Assembly: GCA_002701845.1 (NCBI GenBank)
Contig: NZXG01000066.1
Coordinates: 1-55,637 of the forward strand
DNA: 55,637 nt
Direction of reading: 5' to 3'
Source: Pseudomonadales bacterium
GTDB lineage: Bacteria > Pseudomonadota > Gammaproteobacteria > Pseudomonadales > Ketobacteraceae
Position 1 is the stretch's first letter, and each line of letters starts with the position of its first letter. The notes below the pieces were generated by a model, which made no database searches, had not been told where the DNA came from, and saw only the letters and a list, made by a program, of their open reading frames with translations. Positions 51,857 through 55,637 of the stretch are shown in pieces. The position numbers were made by a program, and so were the translations under genes.

Positions 51857-52549
51857 TTAAACAGACTCCGGATGATCAGGATCGCCATAGGGATAGAGCT
51901 CGCGCATGGTCTTCAATTCATTAACATCTCGACCGAAGAGCTCCGCAAGGCTCACGTTATGGCGTGCAGGATAATTCCAGATTTCCCTTGCGGACACTGA
52001 AAAGGACCCTGCACCAACCAAATCACAGAACATTTGGGCAGTAGCAAGCGTGAGATTAGCACCACTGCCTATTGGTTCGAGAGTTGGGTTACTTGCGCGT
52101 TTTGCTTTAGGGCTGATAGGCATACTTTGGACAGCCAGCCGACGGGCATCCCGTATCTGGTGGAAAAGCTTCGCAGCCTGTTCAATCTTCTTCACGAGGA
52201 GGAAAAGCTTTTCGTTAGCATCTTCCATCCGTTCGATACAGTCACGGTTCCACTTAAAATCAAACTCTTGCATCTTAAGCTTTCTGAGCTTCGTCTTCAT
52301 GGCTGACTCTAAGAGCTCTTTTTGCTTTCGCTTGGATGCTAGCAATGCCTTAACTGTCTCGACTTCAACGACAAACTCTCGAATCGCAGACTCATTATCC
52401 GGATCCATTGCTGCAGCATCCCGTTTCTGATCCAGAGATTTTATCCGTTCATGAAGCTCCACGAGCTCTTGATCCAGGCCTCGCATTGCATTACTTAAAT
52501 CCATCATTTGAGCCTCTGACCCGAGTTCAATCAGTTCTGCGATATTCAT
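51857..52549 (-). CDS. Phage coiled-coil protein of unknown function (230 aa)
   Basis: Not recognised. Residues 20-140 form a long charged coiled coil with many Lys/Glu/Leu heptads. The remainder has a small folded region (ATAQMFCDLVGAGSFSVSAR) and ends in YPYGDPDHPESV. An AAAGGTACGTGA site precedes the ATG. A scaffold or DNA-organising role is possible but not supported by any motif. Confidence 0.55.
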   Translation of the reverse strand: MNIAELIELGSEAQMMDLSNAMRGLDQELVELHERIKSLDQKRDAAAMDPDNESAIREFVVEVETVKALLASKRKQKELLESAMKTKLRKLKMQEFDFKWNRDCIERMEDANEKLFLLVKKIEQAAKLFHQIRDARRLAVQSMPISPKAKRASNPTLEPIGSGANLTLATAQMFCDLVGAGSFSVSAREIWNYPARHNVSLAELFGRDVNELKTMRELYPYGDPDHPESV

Positions 52550-52550
52550 T

Positions 52551-52760
52551 TCACGTACCTTTAGTGGTTGGATTTATTGCTGAATTATCCTTAGAGCCCT
52601 CTTCCGGCTCTCCGGGATTTTGAGTTTCGAAATATTCACGTACCCGCTTGCTTATAAATTTATGCCTGGGGTGGTTTGCGTTTTTGTATGCCGGAGAAAG
52701 CATCATCTCTTCAATCTCTGCTTTCAGTTCCAACTCCTGATATTCATTATCTGCAGTCAT
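52551..52760 (-). CDS. Small acidic phage protein (69 aa)
   Basis: Not recognised. The ATG is preceded by AAGGAGGTGATC, a full match to the 16S anti-Shine-Dalgarno sequence, so this is probably one of the most strongly translated genes of the element. The open frame upstream of this ATG is a shadow of the helicase. The protein is charged (EYQELELKAEIEEMM; HPRHKFISKRVREYFETQ). It ends 1 nt before the 230-aa gene. Confidence 0.6.
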   Translation of the reverse strand: MTADNEYQELELKAEIEEMMLSPAYKNANHPRHKFISKRVREYFETQNPGEPEEGSKDNSAINPTTKGT

Positions 52761-52764
52761 ATGA

Positions 52765-54111
52765 TCACCTCCTTCTCTTTCGACCGGAAGACTGTTGTGC
52801 GAACTGAACGACCTCAACAGGCTCCTCAGATGCAGTAAAACGCTGATAGTTGAAATCTGCTTTGAAGTAATCGGTTCCGACCTGACCAGCCCTAACCTTG
52901 CGCCAAATGACTTCTGCCACGCCGCGTTGAAGCGAATCTTCGTTGTAGTAGTCGTCTCGATAGAGGAACCCAACGTTATCGGCATCCTGTTCAATATCAC
53001 CAGAATGCCTAAGATCTGAAAGCACTGGCCGCTTATTAGGTCTGAGCTCTACCTAGCGACTGAGCTGGCTAAGTGCCAGCACTGGCACACCAATTTTCTT
53101 TGCCAACCGCTTTAAACCGCGGGACACCCTTCCAACTTTAACGGTTTCGTTCTCTCCTTCAGCATCAACGAGTCCAATGTGATCGACAACGATCAAAGCA
53201 AGGGGCGTTTTCCTATGGCACCGCCGGGATCGTGATATCGCCTCTTGAATATGCAGGCTGCTGGAATCATCAATTAACAGGGAACACTGATTAAGGGACT
53301 GCACCGACTTAGCCATATTTGCCCAATCCGAGTCAGAGAGCCGAGCATTCACCACCCTTGAGTATGGAATTGAACCGATATTGGACATGGTCCGACCGAT
53401 GATCTGGTTGCTATCCATTTCAATCGTGAAGAACAGAACCGGTAATCCCTGACTGACTGCGATTTGAGTGGCAATATTCAACGCGAATGATGTTTTCCCC
53501 ATCGAAGGCCGGGCGGCAATTACAGTTAGCTCCCCGGGCTTTAGGCCGCCAAGCCGGGAATCCATATTCCCAAACCCGGTCCTCAGCCCTGTGATTCCAT
53601 CGCCAGCCTGAAAACAGACATCCATGTGGTCAACAAAGCCTTTGAGCTTTTCGGAGGCCATCACTGGCCCCTCGCCACCACGATCCGACTCAATGCGTTC
53701 CACAATCCCGTGGGCTTGGTTGACGATCTTCTCAATGGAAAGTGAACGGTCTGATGCCAACCCCTGGATCTGAGGGGCTGTGAGGTACAGCTGGCGCCGC
53801 CTGGCGTCTTCGGCAACCATTCCAGCGTAGGTCACAATATTCCTGGCGCTGGGAGCCTCTTTTTGCAGTTTGGCCAGCACCACGAACCACTCACTGCCAG
53901 GGCTGGTTTGGTCAAGCTTATCAGCTACCAGCTGCCATTCAGGAAACTCTCCGTCATCCATCACCTGGGCCATGGCAGAGAATATCGCTTTGTATTCCCG
54001 GTTGTAGAAGTCACCGGGTCTTAGAACATCAGCCACTTCATCGAACTTTGCCGGCTCAAGTAGTAAACCGCCAATTACGCTTTGCTCAGCCTCTGGGCGA
54101 TAAATAGTCAT
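52765..54111 (-). pseudogene. DnaB-type replicative helicase with one in-frame amber codon
   Basis: Hexameric 5'-3' helicase for element replication. The N-terminal DnaB domain (1-105) is followed by a RecA core with Walker A AARPSMGKTSF (199-209) and Walker B ALIVVDHIGLVD. After SQLSR at residue 352 comes TAG (53055-53053). The same frame then continues VELRPNKRPVLSDLRHSGDI and EQDADNVGFLYRDDYY, exactly the C-terminal DnaB motifs, to residue 448, a normal length. AAG (Lys) or CAG (Gln) would be the likely original codon. Other genes of the element use TAG as a normal stop, so a nonsense mutation or a leaky stop is more likely than code change. Translationally coupled (ATGA) to the replisome organiser. 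Confidence 0.85.
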
Positions 54112-54551
54112 CTCTTAACCTCTGGATCATTGAGCATTTGCAAGCACTTTGAGCCACTGGCCGAATCTTCTCTTCTCTTTTCTCTCTCCTCTCCTCTCCT
54201 CTGTGTACGAAAAGTGGAGCAAAGCTCAAGCGCTTTGCTAGCAGCATGCTTGCTTTCCGCTATCGCATCGCTATCAAGGATCAGCTCAATGAACCCAAGC
54301 TCGATCAATTTATGAAGATTCACCTCACTGTCCGCGTCTATTTTTTTCTTAATCCAACCCGGATCCATCGGCAGCTTATTGTTTTGTCGACTCGCAAGTA
54401 GGTATATACCGAGTAGATGGAATTTTTCTTGGTCGGCCAGAAGTGAAAATTCGTAATTCTCTAGGAGATGGTTGTAGAGCTTAATCCACGGTGGAGCTCG
54501 GTCCTTGTAATGCTGGAGCTCGCGCCAGTTACATACTTGGAAGAATTCCAT
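54108..54551 (-). CDS. Phage replisome-organiser-like protein
   Basis: A 147-aa protein whose N-terminal 85 residues (FFQVCNWRELQHYKDRAPPW, LLADQEKFHLLGIYLLASRQ, LPMDPGWIKKKID) resemble the winged-helix region of phage O-like initiators. The C-terminal 35 residues are charged (RTQRRGEEREKRRED) and encoded by a polypurine tract. It lies directly before the helicase with an ATGA overlap, as initiator-loader-helicase modules do. It is shorter than lambda O, so a separate loader may be missing. Confidence 0.6.
   Translation of the reverse strand: MEFFQVCNWRELQHYKDRAPPWIKLYNHLLENYEFSLLADQEKFHLLGIYLLASRQNNKLPMDPGWIKKKIDADSEVNLHKLIELGFIELILDSDAIAESKHAASKALELCSTFRTQRRGEEREKRREDSASGSKCLQMLNDPEVKR
54166..54202. 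repeat. 37-bp polypurine/polypyrimidine tract, candidate origin element
   Basis: The plus strand is an uninterrupted 37-nt run of C and T, ending in four repeats of CTCTC/CTCTG. It lies within the 3' part of the replisome-organiser gene, just upstream of the helicase, where lambda-like phages keep their origin. Confidence 0.4.
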
Positions 54552-54742
54552 CAGATTCCCGCCTTATCGGCAGCTTCCCGCTGTAGACGCCCATACTCCT
54601 TGTGGTCAGTACCGGGAGCAATGTCGTTTACGAGGTCGCGGTAAATCTCGTGCCGCCGGCGTTGCATGTGCACTGATTTACGGGTATTCTTTGCTCGCTT
54701 GGTATTGTGTTGGGGCCTCAGGGCCCCATTTCTTTTCTTCAT
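54551..54742 (-). CDS. Small basic phage protein (63 aa)
   Basis: Not recognised. Strongly basic, with KKRNGALRPQHNTKRAKNTR and MQRRRHEIYRDLVND, so nucleic-acid binding is likely. A GAGGTG site precedes the ATG. Its TGA overlaps the ATG of the replisome-organiser gene (TGATG). Confidence 0.6.
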   Translation of the reverse strand: MKKRNGALRPQHNTKRAKNTRKSVHMQRRRHEIYRDLVNDIAPGTDHKEYGRLQREAADKAGI

Positions 54743-54752
54743 GGGGCACCTC

Positions 54753-54992
54753 TTAAGAAGCTTCGCGCTGTGCTTTTCGCTCTTCCACCCAATCCAGGAC
54801 CTCTCCCAGTACGTACCTTACTGATCGAGGACCAATCTTCACCGGCTTAGGAAACTTTCCCTCACGAACAAGCTTCTCGCGGTATTTTCTGGTAGTGCCA
54901 CTGCGCAAGTCAGCTTCATGATTATCAATGAGGGTTTGGTAAGGATCAGGGGCCAATCCTGCAGGCTTTTTCTGGATGGAATTTTGCAACAT
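54753..54992 (-). CDS. AlpA-family regulator (phage)
   Basis: A 79-aa DNA-binding protein of the AlpA/MerR-like winged-helix type: TTRKYREKLVREGKFPKPVK followed by IGPRSVRYVLGEVLDWVEER. In P4-like elements and prophages such proteins control excision or early genes. The ATG is preferred because AAAGGTGG lies 6 nt upstream; a GTG nine bases earlier falls inside that site. An inverted repeat overlaps its start region. Confidence 0.8.
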   Translation of the reverse strand: MLQNSIQKKPAGLAPDPYQTLIDNHEADLRSGTTRKYREKLVREGKFPKPVKIGPRSVRYVLGEVLDWVEERKAQREAS

Positions 54993-54994
54993 GG

Positions 54995-55038
54995 TTACCA
55001 CCTTTATGGAACATTAGGGTTCAGGTGGTAATTTATGG
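54995..55038. promoter_or_regulatory. Inverted and direct repeats at the alpA start
   Basis: TTACCACC (54995-55002) and GGTGGTAA (55024-55031) are perfect inverted copies 29 bp apart. TTTATGG occurs as a direct repeat at 55003-55009 and 55032-55038, also 29 bp apart. One arm covers the alpA ribosome-binding site, so it may be a self-regulatory operator. Confidence 0.4.
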
Positions 55039-55058
55039 CTACCGCTTCGGAAAATTAA

Positions 55059-55576
55059 CTAGGGGGGGTATTTTTCGTTTTTCGCCTTTTCTTTAGCGTA
55101 TTTGCTCTTTGATTTTTCAAGTTGGTATCTGGCAGCTGAAATCTCCATAATTTTTCTATAGTTTTTTGGCAGTATAGAGTTCAGGTTAGCTGAATATTGC
55201 TTGATCCAATTATCTACAGTTCTGACATTTACCCCGTAGTATTGAGCAACCAGCTTCTTCGATTCGATTCCTCCAGCTCTACCACAAATACACTTTGCTC
55301 CTTCGATGAAATTGACCGCATCCTGAATACACAACTGTTGTATCAACCTTTTTTTGCCACCGCGGGGTTGACTGATAAATAGCTGTGGAGAGTGCCCACA
55401 ACAGAGTTCTTCGAACGCAAAGCGCAACTCGCGCTTCATCTCGTTCTCCAACGGCTCATCCGAACGTAGCGCCAACAAAATGGCATCTTGCATTGCAACG
55501 ATATTGCTTGCATTAAATCCGTTTTCAAGCCGGTCATACTTGGCTTCTGCATATTCCGGCGAACTTGATCAGTCAT
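55059..55576 (-). CDS. Phage regulator with HTH, apparent 5' frameshift
   Basis: The in-frame part (144 aa from the first in-frame ATG) has a helix-turn-helix at its centre (ESKKLVAQYYGVNVRTVDNW) and a basic tail (KSKSKYAKEKAKNEKYPP). Coding similarity continues upstream as SSPEYAEAKYDRLENGFNAS with no start codon. An ATG at 55576 gives MTDQ in the next frame. One extra A in the AA at about 55565-55566 would fuse them. The gene ends with TAG. Function: probable regulator, not further identified. Confidence 0.55.
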
Positions 55577-55637
55577 TCTGGAAGTATTTGATCACCTCAA
55601 CCACGTAATGCATTGGGTCGGATATTAGCAACCTTAC
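55569..55637 (-). CDS. C-terminus of a further phage gene (partial)
   Basis: The last 22 codons of a gene entering from the right edge end in ISDPMHYVVEVIKYFQND followed by TGA. The TGA overlaps the ATG of the next gene by the ATGACTGA arrangement, supporting both ends. Product not identifiable. Confidence 0.45.
   Translation of the reverse strand, partial: VRLLISDPMHYVVEVIKYFQND

Larger units (their letters stand above)
44850..55637. mobile_element. Prophage or satellite-like element (one end in window)
   Basis: Base composition falls sharply upstream of the tRNA promoter and the housekeeping genes stop. All fourteen genes run leftward, most overlapping or within a few nucleotides of each other, and several are phage-like: an AlpA regulator, a replisome organiser, a DnaB helicase and three internal-virion-type proteins. 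GC content is high over 45.4-49.4 kb and lower over 49.4-55.6 kb, suggesting a mosaic. No integrase, terminase, portal, capsid or lysis gene is seen. The left boundary is approximate and the right end lies outside the window. Confidence 0.8.

Noticed and set aside
45054-55637. Genome-wide TAG recoding in the element
   Set aside because: The HTH, 849-aa, 119-aa and edge regulator genes end at TAG at sensible places, so TAG still works as a stop; only the helicase has an internal one.

Overview
The window reads as chromosomal DNA of a GC-rich gammaproteobacterium, most likely from the Pseudomonadales/Oceanospirillales side. The gene order 16S rRNA - tyrS - M23 peptidase - anmK - erpA - bactofilin - coiled-coil membrane protein - argC matches what I recall from Pseudomonas. 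A marine-type class GN sortase pair and a P450/MpaB-type oxygenase pair suggest a marine or hydrocarbon-associated lineage. The genus cannot be fixed from the sequence alone.

Layout. 1-1375: the 5' part of a 16S rRNA gene (minus strand) with its leader, boxA and two tandem promoters. 1376-8146: tyrS, a cell-wall peptidase, anmK, and the minus-strand run argC - DUF6776-like - bactofilin - erpA. 8355-17019: ClC channel, hemJ, cupin, a DUF4124 protein, a LysR/azoR divergent pair with phased palindromes, pirin, a PCu(A)C copper chaperone with a natural six-histidine tail, SCO1 and miaB. 17020-17537: a gene-free, hairpin-rich stretch. 17538-21489: the phoH-ybeY-corC-lnt operon. 21534-26695: a minus-strand set of cytosolic histidine kinase, VIT/VWA sortase substrate, class GN sortase and YdcF/ElyC-like protein. 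26736-30183: a TetR gene with a perfect operator, facing a frameshifted MpaB-type oxygenase and a frameshifted cytochrome P450. 30421-34567: leuS-lptE-holA. 34600-44789: a START-like exported protein and the translation/RNA operon read leftward as initiator tRNA - rimP - nusA - infB - rbfA - truB - rpsO - pnp.

About 50 bp upstream of the initiator-tRNA promoter the base composition drops and a mobile element begins (about 44.85 kb to the window end). All its genes point the same way. In transcription order they are: HTH protein, AlpA-like regulator, small basic protein, replisome-organiser-like protein, DnaB-type helicase broken by one in-frame amber codon, three small genes, three large proteins resembling the internal (ejection) virion proteins of podoviruses, a PC4-like ssDNA-binding protein, and a small HTH protein. 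No integrase, terminase, portal, capsid or lysis gene is visible, so this is a prophage end, a remnant, or a satellite-like element that carries ejection proteins.

The most unusual observations are: the single amber codon in an otherwise full-length phage helicase; the close packing of a replication module against ejection proteins plus PC4; a pseudoknot-like rpsO leader; an intrinsic terminator inside the rimP-nusA leader; the three phased palindromes between lysR and azoR; and the catabolic-looking genes frameshifted at C-rich runs.
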